Assembly: GCA_009780575.1 (NCBI GenBank) | Contig: WQZU01000010.1 | Coordinates: 1-41,239 of the forward strand | Direction: 5' to 3' | Source: Candidatus Methanomicula labiotermitis | GTDB taxonomy: Archaea; Thermoplasmatota; Thermoplasmata; Methanomassiliicoccales; Methanomethylophilaceae | Length of the DNA: 41,239 nucleotides | In this document: positions 26,418-33,645 of the stretch, one piece after another | How positions within the stretch are numbered: the stretch's first letter is position 1 | Layout of the letters: the number at the start of each line of letters is the position of its first letter | Position numbers and translations under genes: made by a program | The notes under the pieces: generated by a model | Databases searched by the model: none | The model's input: only the letters and a program-made list of their open reading frames with translations | Told to the model about the DNA's origin: nothing

Positions 26418-26960
26418 TCAGATGTCAAAGCCCATCTCGGCTATCCTCAGCCTCGGGCGCTGGCCTTCCAGATACCGGTAGACGGTGGAATGCTCGCTCC
26501 CGTTGAGCAGCATTTCTATCGCATGCTTAGCTACCGGAAGCCCCACGGAGCTTCCGATGAGCGCCACGGTATTTCCGTATATGGACATGCTTACGCCGGC
26601 GAGGTCCTCTATCAATGTTCTCGTTTTACCGTTCTGTCCGATTATCCTTCCGCGTATGCGCGACAATTGGTTGGTTCTGCTGCCCACGAACTCCTTGAGA
26701 TCGATGACCTCAAAATATTCATCATCCTCAAAAAGCTTCATCGCGCGTTCCGGCGAGAATCCGCGGCCGACCGCGCGTATCACGTCCATAAGCTTCAGGA
26801 CCATCAGAGGGTCTTTCGCATTATCGTCGTATATGATGACCTCTCCTTCTCCGTCGATCTCTATTTTCACGCCGGCCGTTCTGATAAGCATCCTTTTTGT
26901 CTCGCCCTTGCTGCCTATCAGCGTACCTACGCGGTCTCCGGGAATTCTGATGGATCTCAT
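26418..26960 (-). CDS. KH-domain RNA-binding protein, Pno1/Dim2-like ribosome assembly factor
   Basis: 180 residues with two KH domains. The GxxG loops are GSKG in GTLIGSKGETKRM (about 11-23) and GQNG in IIGQNGKTRTLIEDL (about 106-120). This arrangement matches archaeal relatives of eukaryotic Pno1/Dim2, which act in small-subunit rRNA maturation and work with KsgA/Dim1 and Rio kinases. The neighbours here are Rio1 (four-base overlap) and, further down, ksgA, which supports the role. RNA target is inferred, not visible. Confidence 0.9.
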   Translation of the reverse strand: MRSIRIPGDRVGTLIGSKGETKRMLIRTAGVKIEIDGEGEVIIYDDNAKDPLMVLKLMDVIRAVGRGFSPERAMKLFEDDEYFEVIDLKEFVGSRTNQLSRIRGRIIGQNGKTRTLIEDLAGVSMSIYGNTVALIGSSVGLPVAKHAIEMLLNGSEHSTVYRYLEGQRPRLRIAEMGFDI

Positions 26961-27739
26961 TCTTCGTCCTCCTCTTCTTTCAGAGCCTCGTCAAGGATCA
27001 CTTCCGTTTTTATTATGTCGGCGCCGCGACCCCTGAAGAAACGGTTCACGTTCTCAATGTCCCGTATCAGCAGTTCTTTTGAATTGAAATGGTCTGCGGT
27101 CATCGCCTGCCCGCAGTCTATGAGGATAGGCTGCCCGTCCATCATCAGGATATTATATTCGCTCATGTCGCCGTGCACAAGATGCGCATCACGGTAACCG
27201 TCTATTATGAACGATATGATCTCGTCATACGTTTCGTCAGGATCTTCAAGGACAACATCCTTCAATTGCGGCGAAGGTCCGTATTCATCGCCTATGAATT
27301 CCATCACAAGGCAGTTCTTACTGAACGTTATCGGTTCCGGGACGGGTATCTCCGCATCGTAATATCTTTGAAGGTTACGGTATTCCTTGTTCGCCCAGGC
27401 GTATATCATCTTCCTTCTGTTACCGGTCAGCCCCTTGAACCTCGGGTCGCCCTCGATGTACTTCCTTACATGTTTGAACGTTGACGTCGACGTTCTGAAT
27501 ATCTTCAGCGCGATCGGATCTCCGTCCTCGTCTTCCGCATAGAACACGTTTCCCTCCTTTCCCGTGGATATCGGGAATTTCACGGAATCGATGACCCCCG
27601 AGGTCATGAGATCGTACAGGGTCATCAGCGTCTGTTTATCGAAGACCTCGTCGACCGTCTGTCTTTCGTCTCCGGTCTTATTGGTCTTGAGCGCATCGAC
27701 ACGCGCCTCCAAATAAGAATACATCTCGTCGTATGACAT
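26957..27739 (-). CDS. rio1: Serine protein kinase Rio1
   Basis: Atypical RIO family kinase/ATPase linked to late small-subunit maturation. The 260-residue protein has the nucleotide loop STGKEGNV (58-65), Lys79 in ALKIFRTS, the catalytic VHGDMSEYNIL with Asp191, and the metal-binding IDCGQ with Asp208. STGKEGNVF and the following RIO1-type RKYIEGDPRF separate it from Rio2, which has an N-terminal winged helix missing here. The C-terminus is acidic. It follows the aIF1A gene by 13 bases and overlaps the KH protein gene. Confidence 0.95.
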   Translation of the reverse strand: MSYDEMYSYLEARVDALKTNKTGDERQTVDEVFDKQTLMTLYDLMTSGVIDSVKFPISTGKEGNVFYAEDEDGDPIALKIFRTSTSTFKHVRKYIEGDPRFKGLTGNRRKMIYAWANKEYRNLQRYYDAEIPVPEPITFSKNCLVMEFIGDEYGPSPQLKDVVLEDPDETYDEIISFIIDGYRDAHLVHGDMSEYNILMMDGQPILIDCGQAMTADHFNSKELLIRDIENVNRFFRGRGADIIKTEVILDEALKEEEDEE

Positions 27740-27752
27740 CTCAAATTAACTC

Positions 27753-28082
27753 TCAGAAAACATCAATGCTCTTAGGGACCTTCCCTCTTTTGCTGAGGTT
27801 GACCGCCTGTGTTTTAGTGTATCTGAATCTCACGTCGCATTTGTCCGGCTGGAAATCCCACAAGGATATTATGAGAAGGTCGCCTTCGCGTATCCACATC
27901 CTTTTCTTGATCTTCCCGGGTATGCGGCCCATCCTCGATACGCCGTCCTCGCACATTACTTTGATCTTCGATGCTCCGAGCAGCTGGTCCGCTATGCCGA
28001 ACATCTCTCCTTCCTTTATGTTCGGAAGGCGTACGCGTGTCACATCCTCTTCCGGACTCTCAAGCGGCTCGTTCTCACTCAT
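27753..28082 (-). CDS. eif1A: Translation initiation factor aIF1A
   Basis: S1/OB-fold initiation factor equivalent to bacterial IF1, binding the A site of the small subunit. Core features are VRLPNIKEGEMFGIADQLLG, KVMCEDGVSRMGRIPGKIKK and WIREGDLLIISLWDFQPDKC. From ATG 28082 it has 109 residues. An upstream in-frame ATG at 28097 lies before the transcription start predicted from the TATA box (28111-28120), so it is unlikely to be used. It is the first gene of the ten-gene operon. Confidence 0.94.
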   Translation of the reverse strand: MSENEPLESPEEDVTRVRLPNIKEGEMFGIADQLLGASKIKVMCEDGVSRMGRIPGKIKKRMWIREGDLLIISLWDFQPDKCDVRFRYTKTQAVNLSKRGKVPKSIDVF

Positions 28083-28110
28083 TTTACCACTGCGCATCCA
28101 TCATATCGTT

Positions 28111-28120
28111 GTATATAAAA
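28111..28120 (-). promoter_or_regulatory. Box A promoter of the aIF1A-to-polB operon
   Basis: TTTTATATAC on the minus strand is a strong TATA box. It predicts transcription start near 28090 and a leader of about eight bases before ATG 28082. No other strong promoter-like spacer is visible among the ten genes down to polB, whose junctions are overlaps or gaps of at most about 23 bases. Confidence 0.55.
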
Positions 28121-28229
28121 CATTCTCGTGCCTGAGCCATGAAAATGCACTCCGTATGTGCGATTCATCATATCCGGTTTCCGAATTGATGTAATAAACA
28201 GGAGGTAAACAACAACCATATTTTCGTTA

Positions 28230-28304
28230 TAGGTGTATTAAATAGGATTCAATAATTTGATGTAGGTGTATTTCACGATCATACGCAATTTAATATAGGT
28301 GTAT
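28230..28304 (+). repeat. Three TAGGTGTAT repeats spaced exactly 33 bp, upstream of ATPase gene 1
   Basis: The 9-base core TAGGTGTAT starts at 28230, 28263 and 28296. The flanking bases are partly conserved: copies one and three continue with AAATA and are preceded by AT. The last copy overlaps the end of the probable TATA box TTTAATATA (28289-28297), and the ATG of the ATPase gene follows at 28328. The position at the promoter suggests an operator array. Confidence 0.85.
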
Positions 28305-28327
28305 CAAATAACTTACTGGATGGCATA

Positions 28328-29671
28328 ATGATAATCTTCAGAAGAAAGATCTACGACAAGATCTCCGAATGGAAAGAACACTACGGAGGAAAGTACGCGC
28401 TCCTGATAGAAGGGGCCAGGCGCGTCGGGAAGACCACAGCGGTAAAACAGTTCGTTGAGAACGAGTACAGATCGTCCATAATAATAGATTTCTCTAAAGC
28501 CGACAAGGAGATCAAAGATCTGTTCAGACATCATGCCGAGGACCTCGATCGGTTCTTCCTGTACTTACAGCAGATGTACAAGACCGTACTGTATGAGCGC
28601 GAGAGCGCCGTCGTATTCGATGAAGTACAACTGTTCCCGCTGGCTAGACAGATGATCAAACACCTGGTCGCCGACGGACGATATGATTACATCGAAACAG
28701 GCTCGCTTCTGTCCATAAAACAGAATGTCTGTGACATACTGATCCCTTCCGAGGAGATGTCCATAAGCATGCATCCTATGGACTTCGAGGAGTTTCTGTG
28801 GGCTCAGAAGGATGAAGTGACAGTACCGCTGCTTAGAAAAGCATTCGAAGACCGCGTTCCTCTCGGCCCCGGTATGCACAAGCGCATAATGGACACGTAC
28901 AGCATCCATATGCTCGTTGGCGGCATGCCGCAATCGGTGGAGGCATATCTGGAAAAGAAAAACTTTGAAGCCGTTGAGACGGTTAAACGCATGATATTGA
29001 AACTGTATGCCGACGACACATCAAAGATCAAAATAGATCGCGGATCCAAGTCCAAACGTATTTTATTCATGATACCCTCGTTCTTATCCAAACACAAGAA
29101 GACATTCAGTCCGTCTCAGCTGAGAAAGGGTTCAAAGACCCGTGAGTACTTCGACAGCATCACATGGCTGAATGAATCAAAGATCGTGAACATGTGCTAC
29201 CGTAACAGCGATCCGAGCCCCGCTCTGAATCTTAATCTCGATGAACACACATTCAAAATATATATGGCGGACACGGGGCTGCTTATAACGGCATCATTCA
29301 ATTCTAACGTAGGGGACCGTGATGAAATCTATAGAGACATCCTGAATAACAGAATGAAGATCAACAGAGGCATGTTCTTCGAGAACATGATCGCTCAGGA
29401 ACTTGTATCAACGGGACACAGACTTGTGTTCAGTAAATTTTCTGCCGAAGATTCTGCGAACATGCAGGAAGTGGACTTCATAATTGCAGACGGAAGGAAG
29501 ATGATCCCGATCGAAGCGAAATCCGGTGTGTCGAACAGACACGCGTCCCTTGATCGTTTTATGGACAGGTTCTCTTCCGCAATGGATATAGGATACGTGG
29601 TCCACTCCAAAAACCTCAGAGCGGACGGAAACTTAGTGTATATACCCATATACATGACCATGTTCCTGTAA
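28328..29671 (+). CDS. AAA ATPase with DUF4143/PD-(D/E)XK-like C-terminus (copy 1)
   Basis: 447 residues. The AAA core has Walker A GARRVGKTT (29-37), Walker B VVFDEVQ (95-101) and a sensor-like ETGS (123-126). The C-terminal DUF4143 part contains EVDFII (from 381) and PIEAKSG (395-398 for IEAK), the D...ExK spacing of PD-(D/E)XK folds. Such proteins are common, often multicopy, in archaea and bacteria; their function is not settled. The start at 28328 has no Shine-Dalgarno but lies about 35 bases after a TATA-like box within a TAGGTGTAT array. It stands alone, back to back with the translation operon and convergent with copy 2. Confidence 0.85.
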   Translation: MIIFRRKIYDKISEWKEHYGGKYALLIEGARRVGKTTAVKQFVENEYRSSIIIDFSKADKEIKDLFRHHAEDLDRFFLYLQQMYKTVLYERESAVVFDEVQLFPLARQMIKHLVADGRYDYIETGSLLSIKQNVCDILIPSEEMSISMHPMDFEEFLWAQKDEVTVPLLRKAFEDRVPLGPGMHKRIMDTYSIHMLVGGMPQSVEAYLEKKNFEAVETVKRMILKLYADDTSKIKIDRGSKSKRILFMIPSFLSKHKKTFSPSQLRKGSKTREYFDSITWLNESKIVNMCYRNSDPSPALNLNLDEHTFKIYMADTGLLITASFNSNVGDRDEIYRDILNNRMKINRGMFFENMIAQELVSTGHRLVFSKFSAEDSANMQEVDFIIADGRKMIPIEAKSGVSNRHASLDRFMDRFSSAMDIGYVVHSKNLRADGNLVYIPIYMTMFL

Positions 29672-29866
29672 ATCGCCGCACAACCTAATTTTGTCTTAAT
29701 ATCCGAAACCGCACAGACGCGGGAGGACAGAGTTGCAATTGCACGGTCCTTCTGTCCGTATCCTTGGCAGTACAACTGTGTAAGGAACTGAAGGAATCAG
29801 GTTACGAAGTCGATGTCAACGATCTTTTGTAAGCAGATGATCTCTCAACATCAGACGATATTTGCA
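29672..29866. other. Spacer between convergent ATPase genes, with possible decayed coding sequence
   Basis: No intact gene. On the plus strand 29746-29832 reads as a short C-terminus-like peptide containing CKELKESGYEVDVNDLL before TAA, without a start or upstream domain. It may be a gene remnant or chance. Confidence 0.25.
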
Positions 29867-31135
29867 TCAGTTCTTGAGACAACCTATCGGCACATTATAT
29901 ACGCCGTCCTTGCGCCGGTATGCCTGCTCTGTGGCCGTGAGGATCATCATGAATGACGGTTTTCCCATTTTATCCATGTCAACCTTCTCCTTGAGTTTTA
30001 TAAGATTCTTTACACCTTTCTCTATCTCGTCCGCACCCATCTTTATCTCTGCGGCGCCCCATCGGCCGTCCGCTAGTTCTATTATCGCATCCACTTCCAG
30101 ACCGCTGGAATCCCTGTAATGGAACACTCTGCCGTCAAGCGCCTGCGCATACACACGGAGATCACGGATGCACAATGATTCGAACAGCAATCCGAACGTC
30201 TCGAAATCATCTATCAACCGTTCCGGCGTTGCACGGATGGCGGCGGCCGCAATACTAGGGTCGGCAAAATGCCGTTTGGAAGAACTTCTTAAAACGGTCT
30301 TGGAACGCATCGACGGGCTCCATGCCGGAAGATCCTCTGTGACAAATGTGCGTTCCAACGCATTCATGTACGTTATAAGGGTCGGCACGGAGACAATATT
30401 ATCCGCATCTCCGCTGACATCCTTCTGCAACGTTGTCATCTTTGCCTCCGTTGACACATTCCTGGCCAATGAGTGCAACAGTTTGCGGACACGCACCGGA
30501 TCCCGTTTAACACCGTCAACGCGTGAAAGGTCCGAGTCTATGATGCTTTTCAGATAATTCTGCGAATGCCGTAAAGCTATGGATCCTTCCTCTCCTATGG
30601 CTGCGGGCCATCCTCCTCTGGCCAATGCGAATGCAAGATCGTTTATTGTGAGCCTTGACATCCCTTTGATGTCCTCTCCGCCAAAAAGGGATGACAATGA
30701 GACGCTGCCGTCGGATTCCTGCGATTCGAACAGTGACATCGGTCTCATGTATATCCTTGATATGCGGCCGGTACCGGAGTGCATAGGTCTATCCTTATCA
30801 TTCGGTACTGCCGAACCCGTCAATATGAATTGCCCCCATTCACTTCCTTGGTCTATGATGAATCGTATGCCGTCCCATAGGATGGGTGCGTCTTGCCACT
30901 CGTCAATAAGGCGCGGTTTCTCCCCTTCCAGTAAAGCATTTGGGTCCGAGTCCAGCATATGAAGATAATACTTCCTCTTCTTGGTGTCCTGAAGGTACAG
31001 GACGCTGGCCGCCCGTTCTTCGGCAGTACGTGTTTTCCCACACCACTTCGGGCCTTCTATAAGCACCGCACCGGAAGATCTGAGTGTAAGGTCCAATTCC
31101 TTGTCTATGACCCTTGGCAAATATTCCCGTTTCAT
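29867..31135 (-). CDS. AAA ATPase with DUF4143/PD-(D/E)XK-like C-terminus (copy 2)
   Basis: 422 residues, same architecture as copy 1 but only distantly similar. Walker A is GPKWCGKTRT (28-37), Walker B is RLIDEWQ (75-81) and the sensor is LTGSA (105-109). The C-terminal nuclease-like block has EVDAII (from 347) and AEIKMG (EIK at 363-365). It ends AYRRKDGV...VPIGCLKN, the family's usual tail, almost identical to the remnant beside pheS. A TATA-like GATATACC about 25 bases before the ATG suggests a leaderless transcript. Four 23-bp-spaced repeats lie upstream (31188-31279). It is convergent with copy 1. Confidence 0.88.
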   Translation of the reverse strand: MKREYLPRVIDKELDLTLRSSGAVLIEGPKWCGKTRTAEERAASVLYLQDTKKRKYYLHMLDSDPNALLEGEKPRLIDEWQDAPILWDGIRFIIDQGSEWGQFILTGSAVPNDKDRPMHSGTGRISRIYMRPMSLFESQESDGSVSLSSLFGGEDIKGMSRLTINDLAFALARGGWPAAIGEEGSIALRHSQNYLKSIIDSDLSRVDGVKRDPVRVRKLLHSLARNVSTEAKMTTLQKDVSGDADNIVSVPTLITYMNALERTFVTEDLPAWSPSMRSKTVLRSSSKRHFADPSIAAAAIRATPERLIDDFETFGLLFESLCIRDLRVYAQALDGRVFHYRDSSGLEVDAIIELADGRWGAAEIKMGADEIEKGVKNLIKLKEKVDMDKMGKPSFMMILTATEQAYRRKDGVYNVPIGCLKN

Positions 31136-31187
31136 CGATAAAGAATCTTTTTATGGTATATCAATCTATTTGGATTTTGCCCATCAA

Positions 31188-31279
31188 CTTTAAGGTTTGA
31201 TGGACTTTTGCTTTAAGATTTGTAGATGTTTCACTTTAAGGTTTGATGGACTTTTGCTTTAAGATTTGTAGATATTTTA
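31188..31279 (-). repeat. Four CTTTAAG-type repeats at exact 23-bp period, upstream of ATPase gene 2
   Basis: On the plus strand CTTTAAG(G/A)TTTG starts at 31188, 31211, 31234 and 31257, always 23 bp apart. Copies one and three have GTTTGATGGA and copies two and four have ATTTGTAGAT, so the array is also two perfect 41-bp repeats (31187-31227 and 31233-31273). It begins about 50 bases upstream of the ATPase start codon on the minus strand, behind its probable TATA box. Confidence 0.9.
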
Positions 31280-31280
31280 G

Positions 31281-31320
31281 TAGAGTAAGAAGAGGGTCTC
31301 ACGACCTCCTTCTTACTCTA
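31281..31320. repeat. 40-base hairpin: 18-bp stem, 4-base loop
   Basis: TAGAGTAAGAAG (31281-31292) is the exact reverse complement of CTTCTTACTCTA (31309-31320). The stem continues through two mismatched positions to GGTC/GACC around the loop TCAC. It lies 56 bases after the end of the unrecognised minus-strand gene and immediately upstream of the repeat array of ATPase copy 2. It could be a terminator, although no T-run follows it on the minus strand, or a structured regulatory or mobile-element end. Confidence 0.7.
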
Positions 31321-31376
31321 CTCAACCGGAATAATTGTTTTTCGGAAGGAAATACCGGGCGGGCAATCTGTATATA

Positions 31377-32270
31377 TCAGCAGAACGGTTGAGCGCACAT
31401 TCGTGATTTTTCATAAAAAATGGGAGGGCGGATGCCCAGGCCGGCCTTATTCCGTCCACTGCTGCGCCAATGTGATGAATTTGGAACCGTTCTGCGCCGC
31501 ATAGACCTCATGAACTCGTTCAGCTCCTTTATGCGTGCGACTTCCGCCGCATTCTCGGCATCAACGTCACCGTATGTGATGAGCGACCAATCGACGTTCG
31601 GCCCTTTCGCCCTCGGGTCTTTGTAGCTGATCATGACCTTCGGCATCAGTTCCTTGTAGCACACGTTCCCTTCATCGTCGAAGAACGCTCCTTCCAGCCT
31701 TCTGCCGTCAGGACCGTTCAGCCTCGCCCAGTCCGCTCCGGTCGGGACGAATTTCTTCGGCGTCATATCCTTGATCCTCTTTATGGACTCCAGCGCTTTT
31801 TCGACGTCGAGTTTTCCGAAATCGTGCCTGCTGAATTCGAACATCCTGAACTGCGTCACCACACTGTCCCGGTAGGCATCCCCCATCGGCGGATCGTCGT
31901 CATCAAGAGTGAAAGGGAAGAGCCTGCGGTTCAGCTCGCCAACGTAATAAAATATCCCGCCAGAGAACTTAAGACTTTTTTTGGGATCTATCTCGCCTGC
32001 TGTATCCCTGTCATTCAGGATCATCATAAGCCGCGCCTTTCCCTTCGGTATGGTGAACGTTCTGTCATTTACGGTATAATCGCCGATGCCGAAGGGATAG
32101 GCCCTCTCGCCTTCCACTTCAAACTTTTCTTTACCGTCCGCTATGGACTTCAATATCGTCTGTTCTATCGCAGATATCACGAACTTACCATCTGGGAAAA
32201 GGTCGATAACGACCGGGAATTCTTCTCTCGTTATCCCTATGTAACAGCCGGAATGCCTCAGAAACTCCAT
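31377..32270 (-). CDS. Unrecognised protein, C-terminus probably frameshifted
   Basis: 297 residues as read; I do not recognise the family. It looks soluble, with a beta-rich N-terminal half (GCYIGITREEFPVVIDLFPD, FSGGIFYYVGELNRRLFPF) and a mixed C-terminal half rich in charged residues (PKVMISYKDPRAKGPN, VDWSLITYGDVDAENAAEV). No signal peptide or membrane segment. AGGTGCGATT precedes the ATG. After about residue 255 the reading becomes Arg/Ser-rich and poor, while another minus-strand frame gives YAAQNGSKFITLAQQWTE and a TAA at 31447-31449. A single-base shift near 31500-31520 would join the two. The gene lies between pgk and the ATPase copy 2 block. Confidence 0.6.
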   Translation of the reverse strand: MEFLRHSGCYIGITREEFPVVIDLFPDGKFVISAIEQTILKSIADGKEKFEVEGERAYPFGIGDYTVNDRTFTIPKGKARLMMILNDRDTAGEIDPKKSLKFSGGIFYYVGELNRRLFPFTLDDDDPPMGDAYRDSVVTQFRMFEFSRHDFGKLDVEKALESIKRIKDMTPKKFVPTGADWARLNGPDGRRLEGAFFDDEGNVCYKELMPKVMISYKDPRAKGPNVDWSLITYGDVDAENAAEVARIKELNEFMRSMRRRTVPNSSHWRSSGRNKAGLGIRPPIFYEKSRMCAQPFC

Positions 32271-32368
32271 AATCGCACCTGTTACGGATATTAATGCTGA
32301 TGTATTTCAACCTTGCTTCGCAGATGATGAGTTGTAAAATGTGATCTCCGGGGAGCTATCATTCACGC

Positions 32369-32437
32369 AAAAAAGAAAGAAACGTTCTGAAAATTCAGTG
32401 AGAAGCCATATTCACGGCAGTCAGAATTTTCTGAACG
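32369..32437 (-). terminator. Hairpin plus T-tract terminator of gap-pgk
   Basis: GAATTTTCTGAACG (32424-32437) and CGTTCTGAAAATTC (32383-32396) form 14-base arms with a single mismatch, 27 bases apart, straddling the pgk stop codon. On the minus strand the hairpin is followed directly by TTTCTTTCTTTTTT (32369-32382). This arrangement fits transcription termination of the gap-pgk operon. Confidence 0.55.
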
Positions 32438-33644
32438 AACGGCGCAAAGCCTCGACCGCCGGTAATTCCTCGCCCAGAAGGAAGGTCTCCAGTGCGCCGC
32501 CGGCGGTGCTCACGTATGAAAAACCGTCAGTCAGATCAAAAAGGTCCGCAGCCCCTATCGTATGTCCGCCGCCGATGACCGATTGCCCGTCGCTTTCGAT
32601 CATGGAGATCATCAATTCCTTCGTTCCTTTTCCGAACTCGTCCTTTTCATAAAGGCCTGCCGGCCCGGACATGAACGATGTTCTTGATGATGAAAGCACT
32701 TTCTTAAATTTCTCGATCGACTCGTCTCCGATATCCAAAGCCGCCTCCGGCGCCGGGAGGTCGCCCGTCAGGATATTCTCCCGTTTTCCGTTGCGCTCTA
32801 CGGCCACATCCGTCGGTAAAAGGATCTTGTGTCCGTATTTCAGCATCATTTTCTTAGCGGCGTTTATGTTCGTATCCGTCAGCTCTTCTTTAAGGATCTC
32901 CATGCTCGCGTCTCCTATGTTCACTCCCCTTGCGAACAGGAAAGCGTTCCCCGCCAGACCGGTCAGTATGACAGTGTCGGCGGTTCTGCTTCCGAGGACG
33001 TGATCTATCATCGCCGGGACCTCTCCGAACTTGGCGCCGCCGAGAACGAACACCGACGGCCTTCTCGGATCGTCGAACAGGGCTTTCAGTGCAAAGATCT
33101 CTTTGGTCATCAGTCTCCCGGATGCCGACGGCACTTTCAGAGGAAAACCCACAAGCGAGCACTGGGACCTGTGTGCGGCGCCGAACGCGTCGCATATGTA
33201 ATAATCGATCAGCGGTGCCAGCTCTTTTACCAGTACGGAATCCGCATGGCCGTTCATGTCAAGCTTCGCGGTCTCGCAGTCCAGCCCGCGGACGTTGTCA
33301 AGTAGAAGCACTTCACCCGCACCCAGTGACTTTATGCTCTTTTTCGCAGAATTGCCGATAACGTCGTTTATGTATCCGACCGGATGGTTCAGATGTTTGG
33401 AAAGTCTTTTGGAATGCTGCTCCATCGAAATAAAGTCCCATTTGCCCTTTCTGCTCTGGTGTGCAAGCACCACGACCTTGGCCCTTTTGCCCATGAGTTC
33501 GCGCACGGTCGGGATTATCCTTCTTATGCGCGAATCATTTATTATTTCAAGCGTATCCTTGTCCAGCGGACAGTTTATGTCCACTCTCAGCAGCACTGTC
33601 TTGTCTTTGAAATTGAAATCTTCCAGCGTATGGAACTCTTTCAT
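32421..33644 (-). CDS. pgk: Phosphoglycerate kinase
   Basis: Interconverts 1,3-bisphosphoglycerate and 3-phosphoglycerate with ADP/ATP. The 407-residue protein has LLRVDINCPLD (18-28), AHQSRKGKWDF, DNVRGLDCE, CDAFGAAHRSQCS, VFVLGGAKFGEVP, and the C-terminal nucleotide loop VIGGGHTIGAADLF followed by YVSTAGGALETFLLG. These cover both substrate lobes and the hinge. Its ATG lies one base after the gap stop, showing translational coupling in a gap-pgk operon. Confidence 0.96.
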   Translation of the reverse strand: MKEFHTLEDFNFKDKTVLLRVDINCPLDKDTLEIINDSRIRRIIPTVRELMGKRAKVVVLAHQSRKGKWDFISMEQHSKRLSKHLNHPVGYINDVIGNSAKKSIKSLGAGEVLLLDNVRGLDCETAKLDMNGHADSVLVKELAPLIDYYICDAFGAAHRSQCSLVGFPLKVPSASGRLMTKEIFALKALFDDPRRPSVFVLGGAKFGEVPAMIDHVLGSRTADTVILTGLAGNAFLFARGVNIGDASMEILKEELTDTNINAAKKMMLKYGHKILLPTDVAVERNGKRENILTGDLPAPEAALDIGDESIEKFKKVLSSSRTSFMSGPAGLYEKDEFGKGTKELMISMIESDGQSVIGGGHTIGAADLFDLTDGFSYVSTAGGALETFLLGEELPAVEALRRSFRKF

Positions 33645-33645
33645 C

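Noticed and set aside
29746-29832. Plus-strand peptide ending ESGYEVDVNDLL between the ATPase genes
   Set aside because: No start codon in a sensible place and no upstream domain; kept only as a possible remnant.
28328-31135. Insertion sequence or transposon made of the two ATPase genes
   Set aside because: No transposase, terminal inverted repeats or target duplication seen; DUF4143 ATPases are not transposition genes by known family role.
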